This document shows positions 36,518 through 45,887 of a stretch of 64,000 bases of DNA, piece after piece (the stretch's first letter is position 1; the number at the start of each line of letters is the position of its first letter). Origin of the DNA: Thalassoglobus neptunius (GTDB lineage Bacteria; Planctomycetota; Planctomycetia; Planctomycetales; Planctomycetaceae); assembly GCF_007859735.1 (NCBI RefSeq), contig NZ_SIHI01000001.1:156848-220847 (forward strand), given 5' to 3'. Under the pieces are notes generated by a model. It saw nothing but the letters and a program-made list of their open reading frames with translations. It searched no databases and was not told where the DNA came from. The translations under genes were made by a program, and so were the position numbers.

Positions 36518-37978
36518 ATGTTCACAGTTCAACTGCTAGGCAATTCTCAGCGAGGACTCAGATCCTTCGTGCTGCTGGCCGCCGCCTTCATTCTTACAGG
36601 AGGAGACCGGCTCACAGCAGACGAACCTCCCAACGTTCTCATCATTATGGCGGACGACTGCACTTACCGCGATCTGCCGATGTATGGGGGCGAAAATGCC
36701 AAGACTCCGAATCTCGATCGACTCGCTTCCCAGAGTCTTGTCTTCAATCGCGCTTATCTCAGCGAAGCAATGTGTCAGCCATGCCGAGCTGAATTGTATA
36801 CGGGGCAATACCCGATGCGGAACGGTTGTGCCTGGAACCATTCATCGAGTCGCCCCACGACTACCAGTCTGCCGCAACATCTCCAACCGCTCGGTTATCG
36901 AGTCGGTCTGGGGGGAAAAGTGCATGTTCTTCCGAAGAAGTCGTTCCCGTTCGAACACGTGGCGGGTTTCGACAAGAGCTGTGTTCGCAACCCGACAATG
37001 ACTCATGACCTTTCGGGCGTCAGCGAGTTCATCAATCGCGAAAAAGTGGAACCGTTTTGTCTGGTCGTCGCACTCGTCGATCCACATGTCCCGTGGGTGA
37101 TGGGAGATCCCTCGCAGTATCCTCCTGAGAAGCTCAAACTTCCGCCGAACATCGCTGACACCGAACGGACACGAGACGACTTTTCGCGGTATCTTGCCGA
37201 AATCACTTATATGGACTCACAGGTCGGCGAGTTGCTGCAAGTTCTCGAAGCCTCCGGCAAAGCTGACGAAACGCTCGTTCTGTTCACATCCGAACAGGGA
37301 GCACAATTTCCGGGATGCAAGTGGACGAACTGGGACACTGGATTGCACACGGCACTCATCGCTCGCTGGCCCGGAAAAGTCTCTCCGGGAATCCGCACAG
37401 ACGCACTCGTCCAATATGCCGACGTAGCCCCGACACTCATCGACCTCGCTGGCGGAAATCCTGACGATCATCCATACGACGGTAGCAGCTTCGCCGCTGT
37501 TCTCACGGGCGAAAAGGACGAACATCGTCAGTTCGTATACGGTCTTCACAACAACATTCCGGAAGGCCCTGCTTATCCCATTCGAACCATCAGCGACGGG
37601 ACATTTCGACTGATCGAAAACCTCACTCCGGACGCCATCTACATCGAAAAACATGTGATGGGATCTCGGGGGGACGGGTCCCTCAATAACCCCTACTGGG
37701 CAACCTGGGTTTGGGACAGCACCGAGAATCCCGAAACCTACAATCTGGTGAAGCGGTTTACTTCGCGGCCAGCAAAGGAACTCTACAAGACTTCTGATGA
37801 TCCGTATGAGATGACAAACATCGCGGACCTGCCGGAGTACTCAGCGATTCAAAATCGACTCGAAACGGAACTCGAACGCTGGATGGTGGAACAGGGAGAT
37901 CCGGGAATCGCACAGGACACGAAAGAAGCCCATCGAGCTGCAAAAAAAGGCAAGCATCTCTACTTCCCGGAAGACTGA
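36518..37978 (+). CDS. secreted sulfatase
   Basis: 486 aa. Signal peptide within residues 1-34. Hydrolyses a sulfate ester, probably on a polysaccharide or small aromatic. Metal-binding Asp46-Asp47 (IMADDCT); the formylglycine motif C-x-P-x-R at 86-90 reads CQPCR, followed by AELYTG, so Cys86 is the residue to be matured. GGKVHV, VDPHVPW and the substrate-binding FTSEQGAQFPGCKWTNWDTG also fit the type I sulfatase fold. A second Cys inside the motif (Cys89) is unusual, where Ser or Ala is common. The maturation enzyme is not in the window. ATG with GAGGACTGACA upstream. Confidence 0.92.
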   Translation: MFTVQLLGNSQRGLRSFVLLAAAFILTGGDRLTADEPPNVLIIMADDCTYRDLPMYGGENAKTPNLDRLASQSLVFNRAYLSEAMCQPCRAELYTGQYPMRNGCAWNHSSSRPTTTSLPQHLQPLGYRVGLGGKVHVLPKKSFPFEHVAGFDKSCVRNPTMTHDLSGVSEFINREKVEPFCLVVALVDPHVPWVMGDPSQYPPEKLKLPPNIADTERTRDDFSRYLAEITYMDSQVGELLQVLEASGKADETLVLFTSEQGAQFPGCKWTNWDTGLHTALIARWPGKVSPGIRTDALVQYADVAPTLIDLAGGNPDDHPYDGSSFAAVLTGEKDEHRQFVYGLHNNIPEGPAYPIRTISDGTFRLIENLTPDAIYIEKHVMGSRGDGSLNNPYWATWVWDSTENPETYNLVKRFTSRPAKELYKTSDDPYEMTNIADLPEYSAIQNRLETELERWMVEQGDPGIAQDTKEAHRAAKKGKHLYFPED

Positions 37979-38016
37979 GACCGCGTCGCGTTGTGTTCAG
38001 CCAATTCGGACAGGCA

Positions 38017-38053
38017 CTCTCCAGTGAAGTTCACGTCCTGAACTTTCGGAGAG
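38017..38053. terminator. hairpin between convergent genes
   Basis: CTCTCC/GGAGAG outer stem and AAGTTCA/TGAACTT inner stem around a CGTCC loop. It sits between the sulfatase end (37978) and the metalloprotease end (38145). No U-tract on either strand; may serve both genes. Confidence 0.5.
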
Positions 38054-38144
38054 TCGTCGGTCGGAGTAATCAGCTTGTCTACACTTCGAAGTGATGGCGT
38101 TCCCCGTGTTCCTCAAGCGCATCTAAAATGGACAATCGAAGTCC

Positions 38145-39383
38145 TCAATCGTTTTCGCTGCCGGAATCAAGTTGAACCCGAAGTTCAACGAATCCGTCAT
38201 TGTCGTCCAGCGATCCCCAGTCGTCTCGACAACGTACGAAAAGGTCGCCGTCACTCGGAGCGGTCCATGTGCTCACCGCACCGATTTCGAATTCTTCCGA
38301 GAGTTCGTAGTCCGAAAAGATTGCCCCAACGAGAACTCCCGATCCGGTTTGATCTCCCCCCGCTCCAAGAATCGGCCCGTCGCTACTGAGGCTCCATTCC
38401 CCTTTCGCGACGAATGAATAGGTCTGATCTTTCTTGACAGCCACACCGGTCGCTTGCCACCCACGACCGGCTCGAACTTTGGTCGTGGGTCGGGATCGGC
38501 TCGAGAGTGGTCGAAATTTCGTCTTCCAATCCCAACTACAAAGATCACAGCGATAGTTCGTCGTCAGATCTTTCAAGAACTGCCGGTATTCGAAGTCGAT
38601 CTCCGGAATCTGTGGTCCGTAAACCTTCGCGAAGCTGACGTTTCTCTCCGCCAACAACGCCAATCCAAGCGGACGAAACTTCGGGGAATAATTTTCGTTG
38701 AACCCCAGCAAATGGCAAAGAGCCCATCGCCATGAATAATTCTGCCACGAGTCGCCCGTCTGTTCGAGCGGATTGTCGACAAGGTCACGCAGCGGCTTTG
38801 GCGGATGAGACGTCAAATAGTCGATCACGTAATCGCTCGCGTTGACTCCCTTCTCCCCTTCGCGCCAATACTTCCCGACTTCGGCCATTCCTTCGGAATA
38901 CCACACTGGGCCTGTGCTGCCGAAAGTGCCCCCGCAATACGCATGAACAGCTTCGTGCTGCGGGTTCTGCCGGGCGGCAGTTGCATAGACGATGGTCTCC
39001 GCATCGACTTTTGGTCCACCCACAATGGCTTTGTAGCGGGTCATCGTCACTCCTCCGCCATTCCGGACGAACTGCACTCCTTCCGGAGGCATTCGAGAGA
39101 TTTCCTCGCTCGACCAGTTAGAGAAATCGTCGATCACGAACATGCGGATCGGTTTCCGATTCGGGCGTCCCCAATACCCGGAGACCAGAACGATCATCTT
39201 TTCCAATCGATCGGCAAGCTCTTCAGCCTTCTCCTCCGAAAGGTCGGTGTAAATCTGAAAGTTCCGCGACTCAACCAATCGTGTTTCTGCGTATCCACGA
39301 AGACCGGGAAAACTTGCGAAGACTCCCAGCGACAGCAATCCAATGAGCAATGGCACCTGTCTTCGCGTTTCAGTTCGATTCAC
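38145..39383 (-). CDS. DUF1570-like metalloprotease with LecA-like lectin domain
   Basis: 412 aa, exported; the signal peptide covers ~9-32 (LLIGLLSLGVFASFPGLRGYA). The gluzincin pattern is complete: HEAVH (His143, Glu144, His147) and WYSEGMAE with Glu164 as third ligand, as in planctomycete DUF1570 proteins. Residues ~310-408 (GWQATGVAVKKDQTYSFVAKGEW...VLVGAIFSDYELSEEFEIG...GDLFVRCRDDWGSLDDNDGFVELRVQL) resemble the PA-IL/LecA galactose-binding jelly roll, including the DNDG motif. It probably cleaves glycoproteins or acts at a carbohydrate surface; both domains are assigned from motifs only. Confidence 0.78.
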   Translation of the reverse strand: MNRTETRRQVPLLIGLLSLGVFASFPGLRGYAETRLVESRNFQIYTDLSEEKAEELADRLEKMIVLVSGYWGRPNRKPIRMFVIDDFSNWSSEEISRMPPEGVQFVRNGGGVTMTRYKAIVGGPKVDAETIVYATAARQNPQHEAVHAYCGGTFGSTGPVWYSEGMAEVGKYWREGEKGVNASDYVIDYLTSHPPKPLRDLVDNPLEQTGDSWQNYSWRWALCHLLGFNENYSPKFRPLGLALLAERNVSFAKVYGPQIPEIDFEYRQFLKDLTTNYRCDLCSWDWKTKFRPLSSRSRPTTKVRAGRGWQATGVAVKKDQTYSFVAKGEWSLSSDGPILGAGGDQTGSGVLVGAIFSDYELSEEFEIGAVSTWTAPSDGDLFVRCRDDWGSLDDNDGFVELRVQLDSGSEND

Positions 39384-39484
39384 AGTTTAACCTTTTTGTG
39401 TCAGTAGTGTATCAGTCCAAAACGACTCGGTGACAATGATAGACAGTGATAGATGGACAGTGTTTGTTTGAGTTGAATCTCGGC

Positions 39485-42040
39485 TTATGTCGCGTCGTTA
39501 TTCGACTCAGGAGGAATCATCCCCAGGTACTTTCCAAACATCCCGAATCGTCCTTGATGCAGCAGCACAAGATACGTCGGGACGAGAATCGGACGGACGA
39601 GAAACGTATCGAGCAGGACTCCGAAAGCGAGAGCGAAACCAAGTTGAACCATGGCCAGCAAACTTCCGAACATCAACGACGCAAACGTCCCCGCCATAAT
39701 GAGTCCGCAACTCGAAATGATATTCCCAGTCTTTGAGAGGGCAACCAAAATTCCTCGAATGGTTCCGTGTCTGGCCTGTTCTTCCTGAACGCGAGCCATC
39801 AACAGAATGTTGTAATCTTCCCCCATCGCCACCAGAATTGTGAACAGGTAAATCGGGACTTTCCAATCGATTCCGGTAAATGCTGAGGGGGCGCGAAGGT
39901 AAAAAACGACGAACGTCACACCAAGCGTGACAAAGTAGCTGAAGACAACACTTACAATTAAATACGCACAGATCGCTGGCTTTCTCAACAGCAGAACCAA
40001 CAAAAAATAGACGACGAGGACAACGAGAACGTCAATCCGCCAGCGATCACGATCGGTGGTCGACTTCAAATCACGAATCCCCGCCGTTGACCCTAGCGAA
40101 AGCACACTCACGCCTTCTCGGAGAGATTCGGGAATCGATTCGTAGACGATCTTCTCAATCTCGGCGAGCTTTCGAATCGAGATGCGATCGAATGGATCGG
40201 TACTGAAAACAAACTCCAGACGAACGACATTTCCCGCGTGCGGCCCTTTGGTGCTTGTATAAGTTCGATGCTGATAGTTTCGTTTAGCGACCCGCTCTGG
40301 AATGCTCAGTCCGTCCAGATAGGTTTGAGCCACTTCAGACCGTCCAAGTGGATAGGTCTGACTTCGGACATCGACGATTTCGTAATCGGATTCGCGCACC
40401 TGATCGAGTGACTTCGTAATTTGGTCGGTGATCTGCTGACTCAATTTCTCGGAAGCCACCGTGTTCGTCAGATCTTCACCATCCAGAGACCGCTTCAAGA
40501 CCTCTTCATCAAACTTCACGAGGACCGTCGCTGGCCCGGTGATACCTGCAGGAAAGTGTTTCTGAATGGCGAATGCACCCTCAACACTCGGTTCATCCTT
40601 CGGAAGATCACTCAGCAGGCCGTAGCTGAGATTGCTCTCCTGCGTCCAGCCAATCACAGCGAAAGGCATCATCACAAGCACAGTCACTGCGAAGATTGTC
40701 CCCGGCTTTCGATGAAGCGTCTCCGCAATCCGATTCCACACCGCTTCAGGAAGCTGTTGGTCTCGAAGCCGGTTCCAAAGCGTCGATGAGGGCAACCAGG
40801 AGTCGGACGAATTGAGTTCCTCGCGTCGAACATCCGGCCAGAAAACCCACTTTCGAAAAAGAAGCAATAACGCCGGCATGAACGTTAACGAACAAAGCAG
40901 AGCAATGAACAACCCGAAGGAAATCGCAAATCCCGCCTGACGAAACTTGCCGAATTCTGCAAACCCCATCATCCCGATTCCCAGGATGCTCGTCGCGGCG
41001 CTCGTCGCCAGAGCCGATCCGACCGAAGAAATCGATCGCGAAATCGCCTGCTCAAATGTCGATCCCTGATCGAGTTCCTCTTTGTAGCGAGAGATCAGAA
41101 AGAGGCAGTAATCAACACCCGCTCCGTACACGACCACGGTGACGTATATCTCAAGCCCGCTGAAAAAACCAATCCAGTTAAGATTGGCAAAATGCATCAA
41201 CATTGAAAGGGTCAATTCGACGGCCAATCCGACCGACAGAATGGGAATCAATGCCAATAACGGAGCCCGATAGATCAACAGAAGCAGGACGACCACCAGA
41301 ATTTTCGTGATCACTTCCGTACGGCTCACACTCTCCGCTTCCGCCCGCAGAATGTCCCGTCCCACCGTCGCTGAGCCACTGAGTGCCAGTGCCAGTCCAA
41401 ACGGCTTTTGCCGGCGAATCTCGGAGGAGTTAATCAGTTCTTCAATACGACTGATGATCTGGCTGTTCTGACGATTGAGGAATTCCGTGTTCAGCTCGAT
41501 CACCACGAGCGTCGAGCGGCCGTCTCGACTCGTTAGCAGTGCGCCCATCCGCTTGTCATCCGGGGCTGAGATGCCGCGCATGACCTGATCTTCCGGATCG
41601 ACGATGCGAATGGAATCGACCTCGACCGCTTCTTCGCCTGACGAAGAGGCTGATGAGGAAGATTGACCAATTTTGCGCAGCTGGGGAACAAGAACATATG
41701 CAATGAAGTCCCGGTCTTTCTCCGAGATTCCTTCGGGCCGATTCTCTCGAAACAGCACAATAACGACATTGCTTCCCAGCGGATCTTGTTCGACCGGAGT
41801 TTCGATCGCCTTTTCTTCGTTGTTTTGAGTTCTCTCTCCCGATGCAGGAAATGCTTCTCGAAACAACGTTTCAGCACGGCGACTCGGAGCCTGGTCCGAC
41901 AGGAACGCGAATTCTCCATCTAAAGAGACGCGGTCCGCACGGGGAGCTGTGACAATCGCAGCGAGCCCCACAATTGCCCAGAAGACAACCAGGGCGACTG
42001 GGTACGACGAAACGAACTCTCCGATGCGACGGTACATCAC
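39485..42040 (-). CDS. MMPL-family RND transporter
   Basis: 851 aa inner-membrane exporter of the MmpL/HpnN type. Twelve membrane segments in two homologous halves: one TM, an outer domain, then five TMs, repeated. Half 1 includes IYVTVVVYGAGVDYCLFLISRYKEEL and half 2 YLFTILVAMGEDYNILLMARVQEEQ, the paired GxxxDYxxxLxxR motifs that carry the proton-relay Asp. Substrate may be lipid-like; HpnN carries hopanoids, but no hopanoid genes are here. No periplasmic adaptor or outer-membrane gene is adjacent. The start ATG 42040 gives a Met-Met pair before a short amphipathic lead. Confidence 0.9.
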   Translation of the reverse strand: MMYRRIGEFVSSYPVALVVFWAIVGLAAIVTAPRADRVSLDGEFAFLSDQAPSRRAETLFREAFPASGERTQNNEEKAIETPVEQDPLGSNVVIVLFRENRPEGISEKDRDFIAYVLVPQLRKIGQSSSSASSSGEEAVEVDSIRIVDPEDQVMRGISAPDDKRMGALLTSRDGRSTLVVIELNTEFLNRQNSQIISRIEELINSSEIRRQKPFGLALALSGSATVGRDILRAEAESVSRTEVITKILVVVLLLLIYRAPLLALIPILSVGLAVELTLSMLMHFANLNWIGFFSGLEIYVTVVVYGAGVDYCLFLISRYKEELDQGSTFEQAISRSISSVGSALATSAATSILGIGMMGFAEFGKFRQAGFAISFGLFIALLCSLTFMPALLLLFRKWVFWPDVRREELNSSDSWLPSSTLWNRLRDQQLPEAVWNRIAETLHRKPGTIFAVTVLVMMPFAVIGWTQESNLSYGLLSDLPKDEPSVEGAFAIQKHFPAGITGPATVLVKFDEEVLKRSLDGEDLTNTVASEKLSQQITDQITKSLDQVRESDYEIVDVRSQTYPLGRSEVAQTYLDGLSIPERVAKRNYQHRTYTSTKGPHAGNVVRLEFVFSTDPFDRISIRKLAEIEKIVYESIPESLREGVSVLSLGSTAGIRDLKSTTDRDRWRIDVLVVLVVYFLLVLLLRKPAICAYLIVSVVFSYFVTLGVTFVVFYLRAPSAFTGIDWKVPIYLFTILVAMGEDYNILLMARVQEEQARHGTIRGILVALSKTGNIISSCGLIMAGTFASLMFGSLLAMVQLGFALAFGVLLDTFLVRPILVPTYLVLLHQGRFGMFGKYLGMIPPESNNDAT

Positions 42041-42500
42041 TTAGAAAACAAGACCTGTTGATGCGACCGATGGATGTGGCCCGCTCATCCATACGGCCAG
42101 AAGCGAACTCCGACTGGGATGATTCCAATTCGAGTCGGAGTCGATTTCTATTCGGGCTGACCAGGTGGGTTATGGAAAGCTTAACAAGTCGCTGAGATTG
42201 TCCAAGGAACTGCCGATTTCCAGAATCTCTTGCAAAGAACGGTTTGAAGCAAGTCCAGACACGGCCGCGATTGCGACTGGATAGCAGGGATTCCATGTGC
42301 GTAGAATAGCAGTCGGCAACGACCGGTTGTTTCATCAGAGTCGTGTGAGACTGGAGCGAGTTGCCATCCCAAGACTTTTCACTTATTGACAGCAAAACCA
42401 GCGTTTCAAGTCGTGACGTCAAGAGTCATTTGATTTCAGTTTGACTGGTCACGAGTTTCAGAGACGTCAAACCAGCCCCTGTTAGAGGATTCCTTCGGAA
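42041..42500. other. divergent intergenic region
   Basis: 460 bp between the MMPL gene and the DUF971 gene. No gene, tRNA, Moco-type riboswitch or strong repeat was recognised. Confidence 0.5.
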
Positions 42501-42833
42501 ATGGCGACAGCGCCTCAGAACATACGTGCAATTCGAGATGACGGAGTCTTGGAACTTGTCTGGAACGACGGTCGAACAAACCGCTATCCGTTTCACTTTC
42601 TTCGTTGCCAGTGCCCCTGTGCAGCTTGCGTCAATGAGTTCACTGGAGAACGAATTCTCGATCCCGAAACCGTTCCGAAAGACATTCAACCTGTCGAAAT
42701 CGGACTGAGTGGAAATTACGCTCTGAAAATTCGATGGAGTGATGACCACTTCACCGGTCTGTATTCCTGGGACTACCTGGAAAAGCTTTCCGGAAACAAC
42801 GTGGTCACCTCATCAACGGAGGCCACCACGTGA
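42501..42833 (+). CDS. DUF971 protein (gamma-butyrobetaine hydroxylase N-domain-like)
   Basis: 110 aa. Matches the DUF971 / GBBH-like N-terminal fold: DDGVLELVWNDGRTNRYPFHFLRCQCPCAACVNEFTGERIL, with Cys in CQCPCAAC suited to bind zinc, and DIQPVEIGLSGNYALKIRWSDDHFTGLYSWDYL. Stand-alone members often sit beside Fe-S cluster carrier or molybdenum cofactor genes, and this one overlaps moaA by 4 nt (GTGA), so the two are probably translated together. Molecular role is not established. Confidence 0.9.
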   Translation: MATAPQNIRAIRDDGVLELVWNDGRTNRYPFHFLRCQCPCAACVNEFTGERILDPETVPKDIQPVEIGLSGNYALKIRWSDDHFTGLYSWDYLEKLSGNNVVTSSTEATT

Positions 42834-43834
42834 CGGCCGCAACAGGTCCACTCGTCGACAGCTTTGGTCGTCGACACAATAACCTCCGAATCAGCGTCAC
42901 TGACCGGTGCAACATACGGTGCTTCTACTGTATGCCCGCCGAAAATGTTCAGTTTCTAAAACGGGACAAGCTTCTGACATTCGAAGAAATTGTCGAGTTC
43001 GTCCGGCTGATGGTTCCACTGGGGATCAACAAGATTCGCCTCACCGGCGGTGAACCGCTTGTTCGAAATGAACTGCACGAACTCGTCCGCATGATTGCCG
43101 AAATCGACGGAATCAAAGACATCGGCTTGACGACGAACGGAATTTTTCTCGCCCGGGATGCACAAAAGCTTTATGACGCAGGCTTGCGGAGGCTTAACGT
43201 CAGCCTCGACGCATTGGACCCGGTCAAGTTTCGCGAAGTCACCCGACGCGATGGTTATGAAGAAGTCCTGAAGGGAATTCAGAAAGCGCAGGAAGTCGGC
43301 TTTCATCCCATCAAAATCAATGCAGTGGCCATCCGTGGAGTCACCGAGTCGGAAATTGTCCCATTCGGTCGATTCGCCCGCGAATCAGGCTGCGAAGTGC
43401 GATTCATCGAGTATATGCCGCTCGACGCGGATGCTGCCTGGGAACGCAAGAAAGTTCTCTTCGCGGACGAAATTGTGGAAACACTGTCCCGCGAGGTTCA
43501 GCCTCTGGTCCCCATTAGAGAGATCGAAGCCGAGCAACCGTCTACAGATTTCGTCTTCGAAGACGGCATCGGGCGAATCGGCTTCATCCCGTCAGTCAGC
43601 AAACCGTTTTGTGATCACTGCAACCGCTTTCGACTGACCGCTGACGGCAAACTCCGGAACTGCCTGTTCAGCCTGGAAGAGACCGACATCCGTGACCTTC
43701 TCCGCACTGGAGGCATGGAAGAGAAGATCGTCGCCGCTGTCCGCGAATCGATTGCAGGGAAGTGGGCCGGACATCACATCAACGATCCCGACTTTCAACA
43801 ACCAGAACGACCGATGTACTCCATCGGCGGATAG
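42830..43834 (+). CDS. moaA: GTP 3',8-cyclase, molybdenum cofactor biosynthesis
   Basis: 334 aa radical-SAM enzyme for the first step of molybdopterin synthesis. N-terminal cluster: Cys27, Cys31, Cys34 (CNIRCFYC). C-terminal cluster: Cys260, Cys263, Cys277 (CDHCNRFRLTADGKLRNC). TGGEPLVR, NVSLDALD and a C-terminal Gly-Gly (SIGG), needed for MoaC-coupled activity, are all present. GTG start with GGAGG about eight bases upstream, inside the DUF971 gene. moaC and moaE are not in the window. Confidence 0.97.
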   Translation: MTAATGPLVDSFGRRHNNLRISVTDRCNIRCFYCMPAENVQFLKRDKLLTFEEIVEFVRLMVPLGINKIRLTGGEPLVRNELHELVRMIAEIDGIKDIGLTTNGIFLARDAQKLYDAGLRRLNVSLDALDPVKFREVTRRDGYEEVLKGIQKAQEVGFHPIKINAVAIRGVTESEIVPFGRFARESGCEVRFIEYMPLDADAAWERKKVLFADEIVETLSREVQPLVPIREIEAEQPSTDFVFEDGIGRIGFIPSVSKPFCDHCNRFRLTADGKLRNCLFSLEETDIRDLLRTGGMEEKIVAAVRESIAGKWAGHHINDPDFQQPERPMYSIGG

Positions 43835-43889
43835 CTCTTCGTCCTCGGTCTCGACTGAACAAATCTTGTTTTCATCAGACGAGAGCTTC

Positions 43890-43925
43890 TGCCCAGATGC
43901 GAGTTTTTACACTCAGCACTGGGCA
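43890..43925. terminator. hairpin between moaA and sulfatase 2
   Basis: TGCCCAG/CTGGGCA outer stem, then TGC/GCA and GAGT/ACTC around a TTTTAC loop, giving ~14 pairs with two single-base bulges. It sits between two convergent genes; no U-tract. Confidence 0.55.
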
Positions 43926-43945
43926 CAAGCGACGGAAGCGAGAAG

Positions 43946-45391
43946 TCAATTTTTCGACTCGCGACCATCTTCATACCAGTACGGGCCTTCTTCGATAATC
44001 TCGCTGTACTTCTCTTTGGCGAGTTTGGTGAGTCGGGCGAAGACTTCGGGATGACTCGCAGAGACCTCGTGTTCTTCGCCGATGTCTTCCGAAATATGGT
44101 ACAGCTCGAACTCTTCGAGAGTTGAAGACTTCAGCTGAGGCACAACTCCCGGCCGCAGGGAACCCCCAGTGGGAAAATCCGCCCCTCCGTTCCATTGCGC
44201 TACGATTTTCCAGTCGCCGTCACGAAGTGCGAACTGACGATTCCCGGTCCCTCCGTAGTAATGCCAGAACAACGGCTCTTCTCGCTCAATTTCGGAACCG
44301 TTCCAGAGTTTGACGAGACTCGTCCCATCCAATGTTTTCGTGGACGGTAATTCGATGTCGACAAGTTCACAAACGGTTGGCAGCAGATCGACGCTGCCGA
44401 CGGGAACATCACTCACCTGACCGGGAGAAATGGTTCCCGTCCAGCGAACAATCCCCGGGACACGAATTCCCCCTTCGTATACGTGCAGCTTCATCCCCCG
44501 AAGCGGACCGGGCGAGCCATGAGATCGCCACGCATTTCGATAGCGGTTCAGCGTTTCCGGTCCGTTGTCGGATGTGAAAACAATCAGCGTTTCTTCGCCC
44601 AAATTCTGTTTGTCGACAGCTTCCACAATACGTCCGACTGCTTTGTCCATATTCGAGACGTTGGCGTAATAAAGAGCTTCTCCCCGCTTTTCTGCATCGG
44701 GATATTTTTGCACGAGTTCTTCAGGCGAAGCGATTGGTTCGTGCGGTTCATGGAAACAGACGAACATAAAAAACGGAGAAGCTGCATCACCTCGATCGTC
44801 GAGCCAGCGAATCGCTTCATCGGCAACAAGTTGGCAGGAAAACCCCGACTGTTCTCCGACTGGCTCTCCGTTGCGAACGAAGTTATTGGGATCCTGATGC
44901 GAAGGCCCAGCGTTGTTTTGCGTTGAAAACCAGTGATCAAAGCCGTGATCGTTCGGTTGTGTCTGGGCCGGATTGTTAAACAATCCGTTGAGATGCCACT
45001 TCCCAACGTGACAGGTTTCATACCCCGATTGCTTCAACAACGTCGCAATCGTGGTTTCGTCCCGTTTGAGGTACATCGGGTTCTTCGGAGCAATCCACGA
45101 ATAGATTCCCGATCGAGTCGGAATTCGCCCGGTCATCAAACCGGCTCGGGCGGGGGAACAGAGTGGCGAAGCGGAATAACACGACGTCAGTCGCATTCCC
45201 TCTTCCGCAAGCTGATCGAGATGGGGCGTCTGAATGGTTGGATGGCCAAAACACCCCAAGTCCCCATAGCCCAGATCATCGCAAAGGATCACAAGCACAT
45301 TGGGAGTCTTCTGATCTGCGGCAGACGACCTATGCCCTGCCAGCGAAATGAAGAGAGCCATCAAGCAACTGAGCGAGCGCGAATGCAACAT
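43946..45391 (-). CDS. secreted sulfatase 2
   Basis: 481 aa with a signal peptide (LSCLMALFISLAGHRSSA). Formylglycine motif C-S-P-A-R at 78-82 followed by AGLMTG; Cys78 is the catalytic residue. Metal site Asp38-Asp39 (CDDLGYGDLGCFG), CHVGKWHLNG, VCFHEPHEP and FTSDNGPE all fit the type I arylsulfatase family. It is closer to the planctomycete S1 arylsulfatases than the gene at 36518 is. Substrate unknown. It stands alone, convergent with moaA. Confidence 0.94.
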   Translation of the reverse strand: MLHSRSLSCLMALFISLAGHRSSAADQKTPNVLVILCDDLGYGDLGCFGHPTIQTPHLDQLAEEGMRLTSCYSASPLCSPARAGLMTGRIPTRSGIYSWIAPKNPMYLKRDETTIATLLKQSGYETCHVGKWHLNGLFNNPAQTQPNDHGFDHWFSTQNNAGPSHQDPNNFVRNGEPVGEQSGFSCQLVADEAIRWLDDRGDAASPFFMFVCFHEPHEPIASPEELVQKYPDAEKRGEALYYANVSNMDKAVGRIVEAVDKQNLGEETLIVFTSDNGPETLNRYRNAWRSHGSPGPLRGMKLHVYEGGIRVPGIVRWTGTISPGQVSDVPVGSVDLLPTVCELVDIELPSTKTLDGTSLVKLWNGSEIEREEPLFWHYYGGTGNRQFALRDGDWKIVAQWNGGADFPTGGSLRPGVVPQLKSSTLEEFELYHISEDIGEEHEVSASHPEVFARLTKLAKEKYSEIIEEGPYWYEDGRESKN

Positions 45392-45558
45392 ATCTGTGTC
45401 GACCTTATCGAGAAGGAAACTTCCGTCAGCCTAAAGAGATCCTCCAAGGCTGACATTGAAGTGACGCAATGTTCTCAGAACTACGATGCAATAGACGTAC
45501 GATCCAATAAACGTACGACGCTATGGACAAGTGTGGGGCAACATCCCGGGCTTGCCGC

Positions 45559-45846
45559 TCACAAGAGCATCACCAAACCTTCGAGGTCACGAAGTCGTGA
45601 GTAGACAGCAATCACATGCGACGCCGTCTCCATCGTTGGTTCAACGGTGACACTCACATGCCGTCCCCCTGTCGTCGTTCGCGTCGAAAAACGGGGTTCG
45701 CTGTCCTCTTCCAATTCCTGACGCACGGCAGCAAGCACACGACCAACAAAGTGGTCATCAGCTTGACCAATCACCTTGAACCGATATTCACACGGGAAGG
45801 TATGAATCGATTCCAGCAATTCGACTGTCGGGAGTCCTTCTTCCAT
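45559..45846 (-). CDS. DUF493 (YbeD-like) family protein
   Basis: 95 aa from ATG 45846, which has GAGG eight bases upstream and gives the normal family size; a TTG at 45900 would add 18 residues and overlap sppA. It has an ACT-like alpha/beta fold: LLESIHTFPCEYRFKVIG, FVGRVLAAVRQEL, GGRHVSVTVEPTMETASHVIAVYSRLRDLEGLVMLL (C-terminal). YbeD is encoded by lipB-linked genes in E. coli and has a regulatory fold, but its function is unknown. It is downstream of sppA and probably in the same transcript. Confidence 0.85.
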   Translation of the reverse strand: MEEGLPTVELLESIHTFPCEYRFKVIGQADDHFVGRVLAAVRQELEEDSEPRFSTRTTTGGRHVSVTVEPTMETASHVIAVYSRLRDLEGLVMLL

Positions 45847-45887
45847 TTTCGTAACCTCTGGTCCCCAGCACGTATTTGTTGTGGTGG

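Noticed and set aside
42041-42500. Moco riboswitch ahead of the DUF971-moaA pair
   Set aside because: The conserved Moco motif was not recognisable, and strong ribosome sites without a leader structure account for expression.
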